64,000 nt of DNA from Oscillospiraceae bacterium (GCA_017430455.1 JAFRMX010000016.1:41337-105336), one strand, 5' to 3'. Positions 16,328-23,668 are shown, numbered from the stretch's first letter. Numbers and translations: made by a program. The notes: a model not told the origin generated them from the sequence alone.

Positions 16328-17542
16328 TCAACAGCAGGAAACGCCTGCTGCCTGGCGCCAGATATCACGCTCCACACAGACGTTCAGACCGCAGCATCCG
16401 GCCGGTTCCAGATTATACTTAAGGTAGAGCCCGGCAAGCATCTCTTTCGTCTTTCGGAAGTACTCAAGGCTTGCCGGTTTCATTGATCCGTTGACCGGCT
16501 TGCCGAAAGGCATCCAGACAGACGCGCTGGGGATCACTCCGCGCTCCGCCAGATAAGTCGCTCCTTCCTTGAGCGTTTCAAAGGGCTCAAGGCCGATAAT
16601 GAAATTGCAAAATGCCTTGCCCGGTCCGTATTTTTCTGAAATGTATGTCAGTGCGTCCAGATGCCGCTGCTTGGTCGTGAAGCTGCGCTTGCCCGGGGTG
16701 ATACTCTCACCAAGCTTGTCATCCCACACCTCCAGACTGCAGGCAATGCGGCTGGCTTTCATTTCGAAATAGCGGTCGATCACTTCATGACGTTCTGGCG
16801 GTGTGATGTAGAGCAGCAGCTCACCCTTCAATGCTTCGCGTGCGCCGCTTTCCAGCATGTTCTGCATATATGCGGTTATGTATTTCTCTTCTGTCTCCGC
16901 CTTGAAGGTGGAACCGCCAGTCAGCTGCATACTGTTCACGCTGTCGTGCTCCACAGCGTACAGTACCACCTCCGAAACGTCCTGTGGCGACGGGATGAAC
17001 GGCATGGGCTTGTGACGCTTTGCCAGAGCTTCAAACTGACCGCCGGAGAAGCAGAACTGGCAGGGTTTGCCTGCGCAGGCATAGTCGCATGGCCACAGGC
17101 ACTGGAATGCCACCCAATCACATCCCTGCAGCACGGCATTGCCTGCATAGGGCATACCGGAGCTGGTCTTCTGCTGATAAAACTCCGTGCCCGGCATAAG
17201 TTCAACAGGTGTTACTGGCGTCCCTTTGAAGACGAGGGTTGGCTGACCATCAATAAGTGAAAGGCGGTAATCCGTAGTCATATCGCTCATGTACTTAAAC
17301 AGCTTCAAATTGTCCCAAGAGAACATAGAAGATAAAGTGCTCAAATGGAAGCCCAGATCCGTGGCCATAACAATCGTTCCGTCCGGAAGCTTGAAACTGT
17401 TGCAGGTCAGCGCGTTTGGATAGATCCGGAAGCGCTTTCCGCATTTTTGGTAGACTTCTTTATCAATTTTAAGTCCACGGCTTACCACCAGGCATTTCAG
17501 TTCAACGGAATCTACAAGCTGATTATCTATCTGAAAGTTCAT
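16328..17542 (-). CDS. Radical SAM protein of unknown function with atypical cysteine spacing
   Basis: 404 residues. A 130-residue N-terminal region without recognised motifs is followed by a radical SAM-like core: the cysteine run CDWVAFQCLWPCDYACAGK, then PCQFCFSGG, later LTGGSTF and FIIGLEPFETL. The spacing CX3CX4CX2C does not give the usual CX3CX2C directly, though CX4CX2C could serve. The protein ends in VSCC with CCGLNVC nearby, so extra cluster ligands are likely. The start at 17542 is chosen because AAGGAGGG lies 7 nt ahead; a 54-base longer reading lacks a site. It stands alone in the accessory block, and no substrate peptide or partner enzyme is visible nearby. Confidence 0.72.
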   Translation of the reverse strand: MNFQIDNQLVDSVELKCLVVSRGLKIDKEVYQKCGKRFRIYPNALTCNSFKLPDGTIVMATDLGFHLSTLSSMFSWDNLKLFKYMSDMTTDYRLSLIDGQPTLVFKGTPVTPVELMPGTEFYQQKTSSGMPYAGNAVLQGCDWVAFQCLWPCDYACAGKPCQFCFSGGQFEALAKRHKPMPFIPSPQDVSEVVLYAVEHDSVNSMQLTGGSTFKAETEEKYITAYMQNMLESGAREALKGELLLYITPPERHEVIDRYFEMKASRIACSLEVWDDKLGESITPGKRSFTTKQRHLDALTYISEKYGPGKAFCNFIIGLEPFETLKEGATYLAERGVIPSASVWMPFGKPVNGSMKPASLEYFRKTKEMLAGLYLKYNLEPAGCCGLNVCVERDIWRQAAGVSCC

Positions 17543-17680
17543 GACACGCCCTCCTTCACTTGAGAACTCAAATCTCTCTTCATGTTCCGTTTTCATTTCA
17601 ACAAATTCCGCGCTGTCAAGATGCAGTATATCACAGAATCTGCTATTTCGATAGATGCATTATGGCTGAGCTCGGATAAT

Positions 17681-17721
17681 AAAAAAGTACTCTGATTCTG
17701 TTAAGATCAGAGTGCTTTTTT
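17681..17721. terminator. Bidirectional terminator
   Basis: GTACTCTGAT (17687-17696) pairs with ATCAGAGTGC (17706-17715), flanked by AAAAAA on the left and TTTTTT on the right. It ends the minus-strand aldo/keto reductase transcript and can also work in the plus direction. A related stem (GTACCCTGATC) occurs at 21029-21064. Confidence 0.85.
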
Positions 17722-17789
17722 ATGTAATTCAATGTGATGCAGCAGCTGTCTGCCAGTTTTTTCGTCACATCTTCACCGCGCGACTCTTT

Positions 17790-18767
17790 TCAGTACCAGT
17801 CGTGCTTCTCTCCGCGGTCAAGCGCGGCAATGGCTTCCATCTCTTCCTCTGTCAGCTCAAATACGAACAGGTCGAGGTTTTCCCTGATGTGATCGGGATT
17901 GCTCGAACCGGGGATCACGACGACGCCTCGCTGCAGATCCCAGCGGAGGATGACCTGGGCGGAAGATACTCCGTGAGCTTCCGCTATTGCACAAATGATC
18001 TCGTCTCCCAGAAGTTCCGCTGTGTATCCCCGGCCTCCCAGCGGATACCAGCACTGCACAACAATCCCTTTTTCCTGGATGAATGGCACTACTTCCTGCT
18101 CCTGGTAATAGGGATGTATCTCATTCTGCACCAGTGCAGGTGTGATCGTTAGCTGCGGCAGGAACGAGGTCAATTCTTCGATATACCAGTTGGAGAGACC
18201 GAGTGAATGAATCTTTCCCTGCTCCACATACTTCTCCATAGCTTTGTACGCCTTCACATCGTTTGTTCCGGGATGGTGAAGCAGCATCATATCGATATAC
18301 CCAATGTCCAGCTTTTCCAGCGCCATGTCGATTGCTGCTTCCGGGTCATGAAACTGATTCGGGTAAATCTTGGTGATCACAAAAATGTCCTCACGGGGAA
18401 TGCCGTACTCCGCCATTGCCTCCCGCACGCCTTCGCCTACAGCTTCTTCGTTGCGGTACATATATGCCGTATCGATCAGCCGCCCGCCGTTTGCCAGCAG
18501 CGTTTTGACGGAATCGACACAGGTATCATGGTCAAGAGCATAAGTGCCAAGTCCCATGACAGGCATGGTATATCCGCTGTTCAGCAGAACGGTTTTGCTT
18601 TCAAGATCGAAAAGTCCCACTTCTTCAACTCCTTTTTCATCCTTCGGCTCTGTGAGGGTCCTCGTGCCTGATGCCGTGTTTTCATTATGCGCTGACGCGC
18701 ACACCGAAAGGCAGAGCATAATGACAAGAAGAACCGTTATGAATGTCGCAGCTTTTCTGAATGACAT
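17790..18767 (-). CDS. Aldo/keto reductase with an export signal
   Basis: 325 residues. The first 27 residues (MSFRKAATFITVLLVIMLCL then SVCASA) form a signal peptide with a probable signal peptidase I site after ASA; the Cys in SVC is a poor lipobox. After a 35-residue acidic linker comes a complete aldo/keto reductase: GYTMPVMGLGTYAL, the catalytic Asp-Tyr pair in LIDTAYMYRNEE, Lys in VITKIYP and His in LLHHPG, and the nucleotide-binding VIPGSSNPDHIREN end. The family uses cytosolic NADPH, so export is puzzling. The C-terminal KHDWY is typical. It lies 23 bp after an alpha/beta hydrolase gene on the same strand. Confidence 0.85.
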   Translation of the reverse strand: MSFRKAATFITVLLVIMLCLSVCASAHNENTASGTRTLTEPKDEKGVEEVGLFDLESKTVLLNSGYTMPVMGLGTYALDHDTCVDSVKTLLANGGRLIDTAYMYRNEEAVGEGVREAMAEYGIPREDIFVITKIYPNQFHDPEAAIDMALEKLDIGYIDMMLLHHPGTNDVKAYKAMEKYVEQGKIHSLGLSNWYIEELTSFLPQLTITPALVQNEIHPYYQEQEVVPFIQEKGIVVQCWYPLGGRGYTAELLGDEIICAIAEAHGVSSAQVILRWDLQRGVVVIPGSSNPDHIRENLDLFVFELTEEEMEAIAALDRGEKHDWY

Positions 18768-18790
18768 GTCCTGCCTCTGTTATGAATTGC

Positions 18791-19789
18791 TTATTTCAGG
18801 TGCTCCGCAAAGAAGCCTTCCAGCTTGTCAAACGGGATGGCGTCCTTTCCGCCGCCGTCGTAGAGATCGGTGTGGACGGCGCCGGGGATGATCATGAGTT
18901 CCTTGTTGTCCGCGTATTTGCTGTCCCTGACCATATCCGCGTAGGCGTCACGTGAAAAATAGCAGGAGTGTGCCTTGTCGCCGTGAACCAGAAGGACCGC
19001 GCTGCGGATCTCATTTGAATACTTCAGAATCGGCTGATTGACAAAGGACTCGCAACCGATGACGTTCCAGCCGCCGTTGGAGTTAAGGGAACGGGGATGA
19101 TATCCGCGCGGAGTCTTGTAGTAGTCGTAATAATCCTTAACGAAGAAGGGGGCGTCCTCAGGCAGGGGATCGACCACGCCTCCGCCGAGCTTGTATTCTC
19201 CGTTTTTCAGGTCTTCCAGGCGCTGGGCGCACATGGACGCCTTCATCTGATAACGGGCTTCCTCGCTGTCCGCGGAGTCAAAATAGCCCTTGGCGTTGAC
19301 ACGGGTCATATCGTACATCGTCATGGCGGCCGTTGCCTTGACGCGGGTGTCCAGAGCGGCCGTATTTATCGCCATTCCACCCCAGCCGCAGATACCGATG
19401 ATCCCGATGCGCGCGGGATTGACCTTTTCATGGAGGGAAAGGAAGTCCACCGCCGCCATGAAGTCCTCGGTATTGATATCCGGGGAGGCCATGTAACGTA
19501 CGTTTCCTCCGCTCTCACCCGTGAAGGAGGGGTCGAAGGCCAGAGTCACGAATCCGCGCTCTGACATCGTCTGGGCGTAAAGGCCGGAGCACTGTTCCTT
19601 GACCGCTCCGAAGGGGCCGCAGACCGCGATCGCGGGCAGTTTACCGGCAGCGTCTTTCGGAATATACAGATCCGCTGCCAGCGTAATGCCGTAACGGTTC
19701 ACAAAGGTCACCTTGCTGTGACCGACTTTTTCACTTTTCGGGAAGGTCTTGTCCCATTCCATTGTCAGTTCCAGATTTTCCAGCTTCAT
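18791..19789 (-). CDS. Alpha/beta hydrolase with cysteine nucleophile (dienelactone hydrolase-like)
   Basis: 332 residues. The nucleophile elbow reads GICGWGGMA, with Cys in place of Ser, as in dienelactone hydrolases; the acid is likely Asp in LVHGDKAHS and the base His in GAVHTDLYD near the end. An N-terminal strand pair (HSKVTFVNRYGITLAADLYI) is typical of the YcjY-like branch of Bacillota and Bacteroidota. No signal peptide is present. Its substrate is probably an ester or lactone, but nothing in the context fixes it. It lies 14 bp downstream of a 71-residue protein gene and 23 bp upstream of the exported aldo/keto reductase, forming a three-gene operon divergent from a LysR regulator. 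Confidence 0.85.
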   Translation of the reverse strand: MKLENLELTMEWDKTFPKSEKVGHSKVTFVNRYGITLAADLYIPKDAAGKLPAIAVCGPFGAVKEQCSGLYAQTMSERGFVTLAFDPSFTGESGGNVRYMASPDINTEDFMAAVDFLSLHEKVNPARIGIIGICGWGGMAINTAALDTRVKATAAMTMYDMTRVNAKGYFDSADSEEARYQMKASMCAQRLEDLKNGEYKLGGGVVDPLPEDAPFFVKDYYDYYKTPRGYHPRSLNSNGGWNVIGCESFVNQPILKYSNEIRSAVLLVHGDKAHSCYFSRDAYADMVRDSKYADNKELMIIPGAVHTDLYDGGGKDAIPFDKLEGFFAEHLK

Positions 19790-19803
19790 ATTTTTTCTCC
19801 TTT

Positions 19804-20019
19804 TCAGTTTTTCTTTACCTGGTGAATGAGCAGATCCAGCCGGTCCAGCTGCTTCTGTTTCTCGTGGATCTCCTCAAGTGTGTCACAGCGGCAGGAACGC
19901 AGACAGCGAACAAGATCTTCAGACGCTCCGCATCGGAAAAGCGACTCCGCCCTCTGTATGGCGGCGTCGCTGCAGCCGGAGTCTTCCATACATTCCCTGA
20001 TTCGGATCCAGTTATCCAT
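19804..20019 (-). CDS. 71-residue cysteine-containing protein of unknown function
   Basis: Small soluble protein with five cysteines (SGCSDAA, LFRCGA, LVRCLRSCRCDTLEE) and a charged C-terminal helix (HEKQKQLDRLDLLIHQVKKN), which could form a coiled coil. GGAGG lies 9 nt before the ATG, and the gene ends 14 bp ahead of the alpha/beta hydrolase, so it is probably translated and first in that operon. It looks like the short proteins often annotated as hypothetical beside LysR-controlled reductase genes in Clostridia. No function can be given. Confidence 0.7.
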   Translation of the reverse strand: MDNWIRIRECMEDSGCSDAAIQRAESLFRCGASEDLVRCLRSCRCDTLEEIHEKQKQLDRLDLLIHQVKKN

Positions 20020-20151
20020 CCTGATTTTCCTCCACGGACTTCTTTCAACAGCAGAATAGCATATTGAAAGATGTTGTGCTAATGGTTATAATGAATATCG
20101 TGATAGTCGCGATTAGAATATCATAAAACTGATTTGGGATGTGAAGCTGTT

Positions 20152-21030
20152 ATGGAGATCCGAACCTTGAGATATTTCCTGGCGGTTGCCAGAGAAGAGA
20201 ATATGTCCCGCGCGGCAGAGCTTCTGCACGTAACGCAGCCGACGCTGTCCAAAGCGCTTAAAAGCCTGGAGGATGAGCTTGGGAAAAAGCTTTTTACCCG
20301 GCACAGCTTCAGCATAGCGCTAACGGAGGAGGGCATCCTTCTCAGGAACCGGGCTGAGGATCTGGTCTCCATGGCGGACAAGATCGAGCAGGAATTTCTT
20401 TCTCTGGACGATGTTACAGGCGGAGACCTCTACTTCGGCCTGGCTGAGTCCCGGCAGATCCGCAGTCTCGCAAGGGAGATCCGTGAATTCAAAAAAATGT
20501 ATCCTGGCCTTCGATACCACATCACCAGCGGCGATACGGAGCAGGTCACGGAAAAGCTGGATAAGGGACTTCTGGATTTTGCCGCGATCTTTGAGATGCC
20601 GGATGAAAAGAAATACAACTTTATCCGCTTCCCTGAAGCTGACTACTTCGGGGCCGTTGTCCCGGCGGACTCGGAGCTGGCAAAGAAAGACTGTATAATT
20701 GCAGAGGATCTCGCGGGACTGCCGCTGTTCACGTCCAAGCAGAGCTGGGAGAATGATATTCGTCCGTGGGCAGGAGACAGGTTTTCCCTGTTTCGCCTGG
20801 AAGGCTCCTTCCGCCTTGCCTACAACGGGTCCCTGTTTGCCCGGGAAGGCCTGGGGATCCTGCTGACGCTGAACGATCTGGTGGACACATCCCCGGATAG
20901 CGGCCTTGTCTTTCTGCCTCTTGCCCCGCGCCTTGAAATGAAGATGTATCTGATATGGAACAAGTATCAGAGCTTTACGCCAATTGCGGAGAGGTTTTTA
21001 AAACAGATCCGGGAATCGTTTGCAAAATGA
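20152..21030 (+). CDS. LysR-family transcriptional regulator
   Basis: 292 residues. The N-terminus MEIRTLRYFLAVAREENMSR followed by AAELLHVTQPTLSKALKSLE is a canonical LysR winged helix-turn-helix; the remainder is a two-lobed periplasmic-binding-type effector domain. The ATG at 20152 gives the standard LysR N-terminus; an in-frame TTG at 20134 is an unlikely start. The gene is divergent from the small protein/alpha-beta hydrolase/aldo-keto reductase operon with 132 bp between them, the usual arrangement in which LysR controls the neighbouring operon. The effector is unknown. Confidence 0.9.
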   Translation: MEIRTLRYFLAVAREENMSRAAELLHVTQPTLSKALKSLEDELGKKLFTRHSFSIALTEEGILLRNRAEDLVSMADKIEQEFLSLDDVTGGDLYFGLAESRQIRSLAREIREFKKMYPGLRYHITSGDTEQVTEKLDKGLLDFAAIFEMPDEKKYNFIRFPEADYFGAVVPADSELAKKDCIIAEDLAGLPLFTSKQSWENDIRPWAGDRFSLFRLEGSFRLAYNGSLFAREGLGILLTLNDLVDTSPDSGLVFLPLAPRLEMKMYLIWNKYQSFTPIAERFLKQIRESFAK

Positions 21031-21064
21031 AAAGTACCCTGATCTGTCGGGATCAGAGTACTTC
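21029..21064 (-). terminator. Hairpin between LysR gene and tRNA-like repeat
   Basis: GTACCCTGATC and GATCAGAGTAC pair with one mismatch. On the minus strand the stem is followed by TTTTC, so it may end leftward transcription from the tRNA-Ser region. Confidence 0.55.
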
Positions 21065-21066
21065 TA

Positions 21067-21088
21067 TGGCGGAGAGTAAGGGATTCGG
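21067..21088 (-). repeat. Duplicate of the tRNA-Ser 3' end (att-like)
   Basis: ATGGCGGAGAGTAAGGGATT plus CG is present here and again at the 3' end of the tRNA-Ser(UGA) gene (21215-21236). The copy reproduces the acceptor end and part of the T-arm but is joined to unrelated sequence. Displaced copies of a tRNA 3' end are the usual product of site-specific integration. Confidence 0.7.
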
Positions 21089-21095
21089 TCGCGCC

Positions 21096-21167
21096 TGCGG
21101 GCTTGGTCGGTCGCGGGTCCGGCCATCCGCATGAAGGCCGTTCAATACCGCGACGGTTCGAATCCCA
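21096..21167 (+). repeat. tRNA-like direct repeat, copy B
   Basis: Second copy of the 72-nt element at 12911-12982, same orientation, about 86% identical. It lies immediately beside the duplicated tRNA-Ser 3' end and is followed by its own terminator-type hairpin at 21181-21212. Confidence 0.75.
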
Positions 21168-21180
21168 TAACTGACTATAA

Positions 21181-21212
21181 AAAAGAAGACCTTCAGGAGA
21201 AGATCTTCTTTT
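21181..21212 (-). terminator. Bidirectional terminator after tRNA-Ser(UGA)
   Basis: AAAAGAAGACCTTC (21181-21194) pairs with GAAGATCTTCTTTT (21199-21212) over a 4-nt AGGA loop, one wobble. It lies just downstream of the 3' end of the tRNA gene. Confidence 0.8.
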
Positions 21213-21215
21213 TAA

Positions 21216-21304
21216 TGGCGGAGAGTAAGGGATTCGAACCCCTGTGGGCTTGCACCCAAACGGTTTTCAAGACCGCCCCGTTATGACCGCTTCGGTAACT
21301 CTCC
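21216..21304 (-). tRNA. tRNA-Ser(UGA)
   Basis: On the minus strand the gene runs from GGAGAGTTACCGAAGCGG to ACTCTCCGCCA with encoded CCA. The anticodon loop CTTGAAA between CGGT and ACCG gives anticodon TGA. The long variable arm (GTTTGGGTGCAAGCCCAC) and the GGTTCGAATCC T-arm are typical of serine tRNAs. Confidence 0.95.
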
Positions 21305-21320
21305 GTTTACGGTTTTTAAT

Positions 21321-21348
21321 GAAAGAGCACGCGATCGCGTGCTCTTTC
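21321..21348. repeat. Perfect 28-bp palindrome between two tRNA-Ser genes
   Basis: GAAAGAGCACGCGA and its exact complement meet without a spacer. It fills most of the 45-bp gap between the tRNA genes and lacks a T-tract; a processing hairpin in a shared tRNA transcript is plausible. Confidence 0.7.
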
Positions 21349-21349
21349 G

Positions 21350-21441
21350 TGGCGCAGAAGGAGGGATTTGAACCCTCGCACGCTTTTGACACGTCTACTC
21401 CCTTAGCAGGGGAGCCCCTTCGGCCTCTTGGGTACTTCTGC
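21350..21441 (-). tRNA. tRNA-Ser(GCU)
   Basis: On the minus strand it runs from GCAGAAGTACCCAAGAGG to CTTCTGCGCCA with encoded CCA. The loop CTGCTAA between CTCCC and GGGAG gives anticodon GCT. The variable arm is long, as expected for serine. Confidence 0.95.
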
Positions 21442-21625
21442 AAGCCGAATGAATGCAATCTCTCAAAATTGCCCGTGTATCATAGCATAAGCAAATAGTA
21501 TTGTCAAGAATAATCGGATAACATATTAAGACAATAATTGCTCAAAAAAATCCGCCGGAACAGATGTTTTCTGTTGACCTGCAAGGGAAAAATGGGGTAT
21601 ATTTATACAGAAAGAGGCGATTGAT

Positions 21626-22048
21626 ATGATTGAAAACCAATTTTCTAAACTTTTCAAGCTGCTGAGGCTCTCCGGATACCGCAGCATATTTCATAAACTC
21701 TGCAACAGAGAAGGATCTTTGAGCGCGACCGAGGCATACGCTGCGGATGTTATCTATCTGCTTGACGAACCGACGATCAAGGAGTTTTCCGCGTTTTTGG
21801 GAATAAGCCAGCCGAATGCCTCATACAAGGTAAACAGCCTTATAGCAAAAGGATATATCGAGAAAGAGCTGTCCGAGACCGACAGAAGAACAGCCCGTCT
21901 CAGAGTTACCGAGAAATTCCATAAATACTATGATGAGACCGAAGCGGCCGTCCGTAAAGTGGCAGGCGCTCTGGAAGAGTACTATTCTCCTGCGGAAATA
22001 GAGCTCTTTGAGAAGATGCTCATCACGCTCAGCAAGAAGATATCCTGA
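21626..22048 (+). CDS. MarR-family transcriptional regulator
   Basis: 140 residues with a central winged helix: TIKEFSAFLGISQPNASYKV, then LIAKGYIEKELSETDRRTAR, which includes the wing with the conserved DRR. Flanking helices would form the dimer interface. AGAGG precedes the ATG. It stands alone: tRNA genes lie upstream and a perfect terminator stem lies 15 bp downstream, so its targets are not indicated by neighbours. Confidence 0.87.
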   Translation: MIENQFSKLFKLLRLSGYRSIFHKLCNREGSLSATEAYAADVIYLLDEPTIKEFSAFLGISQPNASYKVNSLIAKGYIEKELSETDRRTARLRVTEKFHKYYDETEAAVRKVAGALEEYYSPAEIELFEKMLITLSKKIS

Positions 22049-22059
22049 AAACCGCATAA

Positions 22060-22389
22060 AAAAGAAGTAACCCCTGACCGCAAACCGTTCAACTGCAGTC
22101 AGGGGTTACTTCTCTGAATTTTTTGTATCCAACATCATGGTTACCTCCTTTTCTTTTATTTTAAGATTCGATTACGGCCGATCGGAACATCCACACAAAA
22201 GCCACAGATGCATTCTACAAGATCTACTCATCTTAAATCCCTTTAAGCGGGATACACTTATCATCCGGATCATTTAACGTCATTTCCGATCCCGTACAGC
22301 TGCCCCTCTCCTTCATAGGGGCTTTATATTATAAAACGGTTGTTTCCTTTAGGTGGACATAATATAACACATTAGACACTTCGGCGCAA
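22060..22389 (-). ncRNA. Probable small structured RNA / leader with a tiny ORF
   Basis: A self-contained minus-strand unit: TTGCGC (22389-22384), 17 bp, TATATT (22366-22361), then about 290 nt ending in a 16-bp perfect terminator stem with TTTTTT. The body has several local hairpins, including CTTAAA-GGGA-TTTAAG and a CGGGAT/ATCCCG pairing that encloses CGGA/TCCG. Near the end AAAAGGAGG stands 5-8 nt before two ATGs (22138, 22135) that open MLDTKNSEK and stop inside the terminator stem. The region lies opposite no gene. I do not recognise a known RNA family or riboswitch; it could be a regulatory RNA, a leader peptide unit or a decayed gene end. Confidence 0.45.
22063..22113. terminator. Bidirectional terminator, perfect 16-bp stem
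   Basis: AGAAGTAACCCCTGAC (22063-22078) pairs exactly with 22098-22113. AAAAAAG lies to its left and a GAATTTTTTG stretch to its right, so it ends both the MarR gene and the minus-strand unit described above. Confidence 0.88.
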
Positions 22390-22398
22390 TATGTAATA

Positions 22399-22419
22399 AT
22401 ACACAAAATTTCACTGTGA
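22399..22419. promoter_or_regulatory. Palindromic site, operator-like
   Basis: AAATTTCAC and GTGAAATTT flank a single central T, upstream of a consensus plus-strand promoter. It has the form of a dimeric repressor site; the MarR protein encoded nearby is one candidate. Confidence 0.4.
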
Positions 22420-22439
22420 AATTTGTACAATATTGCTAA

Positions 22440-22517
22440 TTGACAGGATCCAGTATTTCGTATAAAATGAACAATTGTTCGGCGCGGGGGCATTTTATGA
22501 TATCCCCGCGTTATTTT
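22440..22517 (+). promoter_or_regulatory. Strong promoter followed at once by a terminator-like hairpin
   Basis: TTGACA (22440-22445), 17 bp, TAAAAT (22463-22468). Within 10 nt of the expected start CGCGGGG (22483-22489) pairs with CCCCGCG (22504-22510), followed by TTATTTT. Such a layout would give a transcript of only about 45 nt or an attenuated leader for the zinc-ribbon gene 180 bp further on. Confidence 0.5.
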
Positions 22518-22595
22518 ATGCAAACAGCAAAAGTGGCGCCAATGTGGAAAAAAATCAGCAAGAAGTTCATGCAAATAGCGGAAAAATGCTAAAAT

Positions 22596-22625
22596 TTGAC
22601 TTAAGTGGGGATTATGTGTTATAAT
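22596..22625 (+). promoter_or_regulatory. Promoter of the zinc-ribbon protein gene
   Basis: TTGACT (22596-22601), 18 bp, TATAAT (22620-22625), 73 bp ahead of the ATG at 22699, which has AAGGAAGG as ribosome site. Confidence 0.75.
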
Positions 22626-22698
22626 ACGATGATATGAATGGTGAATTACACCACATATTTATAACTTAAACTGAGAAAAAAGGAAGGAAGGCATCTTT

Positions 22699-23559
22699 AT
22701 GATATGCAGAAATTGCGGAAAAGAGATAGATGACAATGCAACGGAATGCATTTATTGCGGCTGCCCTACCGGTCTGGAAGAAGTTGTTGCTGAAGATGAA
22801 TCTGACAGAATAAATGCGGAAGATGAATATTTTGGAGAAAAGGATACTATTGAAGAGCTGCCGGAAGACGGAAACGCGGGAGGATCTGAACCGCTGAGTT
22901 CCCGGACAGAATACAGGCCGGCAAATACTCAAAGCAGCAGACTCGCTAAGCCGGGCATTGTTTCCGGAAATGCGCTCTCAACAGCCATATCCATTTTGTG
23001 CGCGATCCTGAGTCTTATCTGCCTCGCTATGACGATCTCCATCAGAAGCGCAATTGCGGACAGCGCTGCGCAGATCAGCGATCAGATGACCGAAGTCAGA
23101 CAGAGCACCGACGCGCTCTATTCGAAGCTGGATGATGTGGATACTACGATCGCCGATCTTACCACCAACACGAATGAACAGGTCGCACGTCAGGCAATAA
23201 AACTTACCAAGGATCTTAACTCTCTTGCCGGGCCGGTTACGGAAGGAAAGTATAATCAGATGTTTATCATCAACGCTCAGGGCGACCTCAGTGTTACAAG
23301 CTCGTTTGACTGGCAGAAATACAATGAGTTTACAGGTTCCTGGGAATCCATTTCATTCACCGGTGATGCTACGACAAACGAGGAACTGGGACTCAGGTTT
23401 GAAAACAAGATAGACAATTCAACCGGGACATATACCTCTATTCTTTGGGCAAACGGCATAACTCAGGCAGCTGCAGGAAGGTACCGCTGCGTGATCACAA
23501 ATGTCAGCGGAGTGAGCATCAGAAGCTCTGAAGCGCTGGTAGAAATTGCAGTTCAGTAA
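22699..23559 (+). CDS. Zinc-ribbon membrane protein with extracellular Ig-like domain
   Basis: 286 residues. An N-terminal zinc ribbon (CRNCGKEIDDNATECIYCGC) is followed by an acidic low-complexity linker, one membrane span near residues 95-115 (STAISILCAILSLICLAMTI), a heptad-like stretch (QMTEVRQSTDALYSKLDDVD) and a C-terminal beta domain. The end (AGRYRCVITNVSGVSI) has the Tyr-x-Cys pattern of immunoglobulin-like folds. The expected topology puts the zinc ribbon inside and the Ig-like domain outside. It has its own promoter and terminator and stands alone. A sensing or cell-surface role is plausible, but no family name can be given. Confidence 0.75.
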   Translation: MICRNCGKEIDDNATECIYCGCPTGLEEVVAEDESDRINAEDEYFGEKDTIEELPEDGNAGGSEPLSSRTEYRPANTQSSRLAKPGIVSGNALSTAISILCAILSLICLAMTISIRSAIADSAAQISDQMTEVRQSTDALYSKLDDVDTTIADLTTNTNEQVARQAIKLTKDLNSLAGPVTEGKYNQMFIINAQGDLSVTSSFDWQKYNEFTGSWESISFTGDATTNEELGLRFENKIDNSTGTYTSILWANGITQAAAGRYRCVITNVSGVSIRSSEALVEIAVQ

Positions 23560-23567
23560 AGATCATG

Positions 23568-23602
23568 AAAACAGCACTTAATAAGTGCTGTTTTCTTTTT
23601 TT
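23568..23602 (+). terminator. Rho-independent terminator of the zinc-ribbon gene
   Basis: AAAACAGCACTTA and TAAGTGCTGTTTT form a perfect stem, followed by CTTTTTTTG. Confidence 0.9.
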
Positions 23603-23668
23603 GTCTGCTTGTAAAAGAGAGAGCCCAATGATAGAATTACTGAAGAGTAAAGATGAACGGAGCATAAG

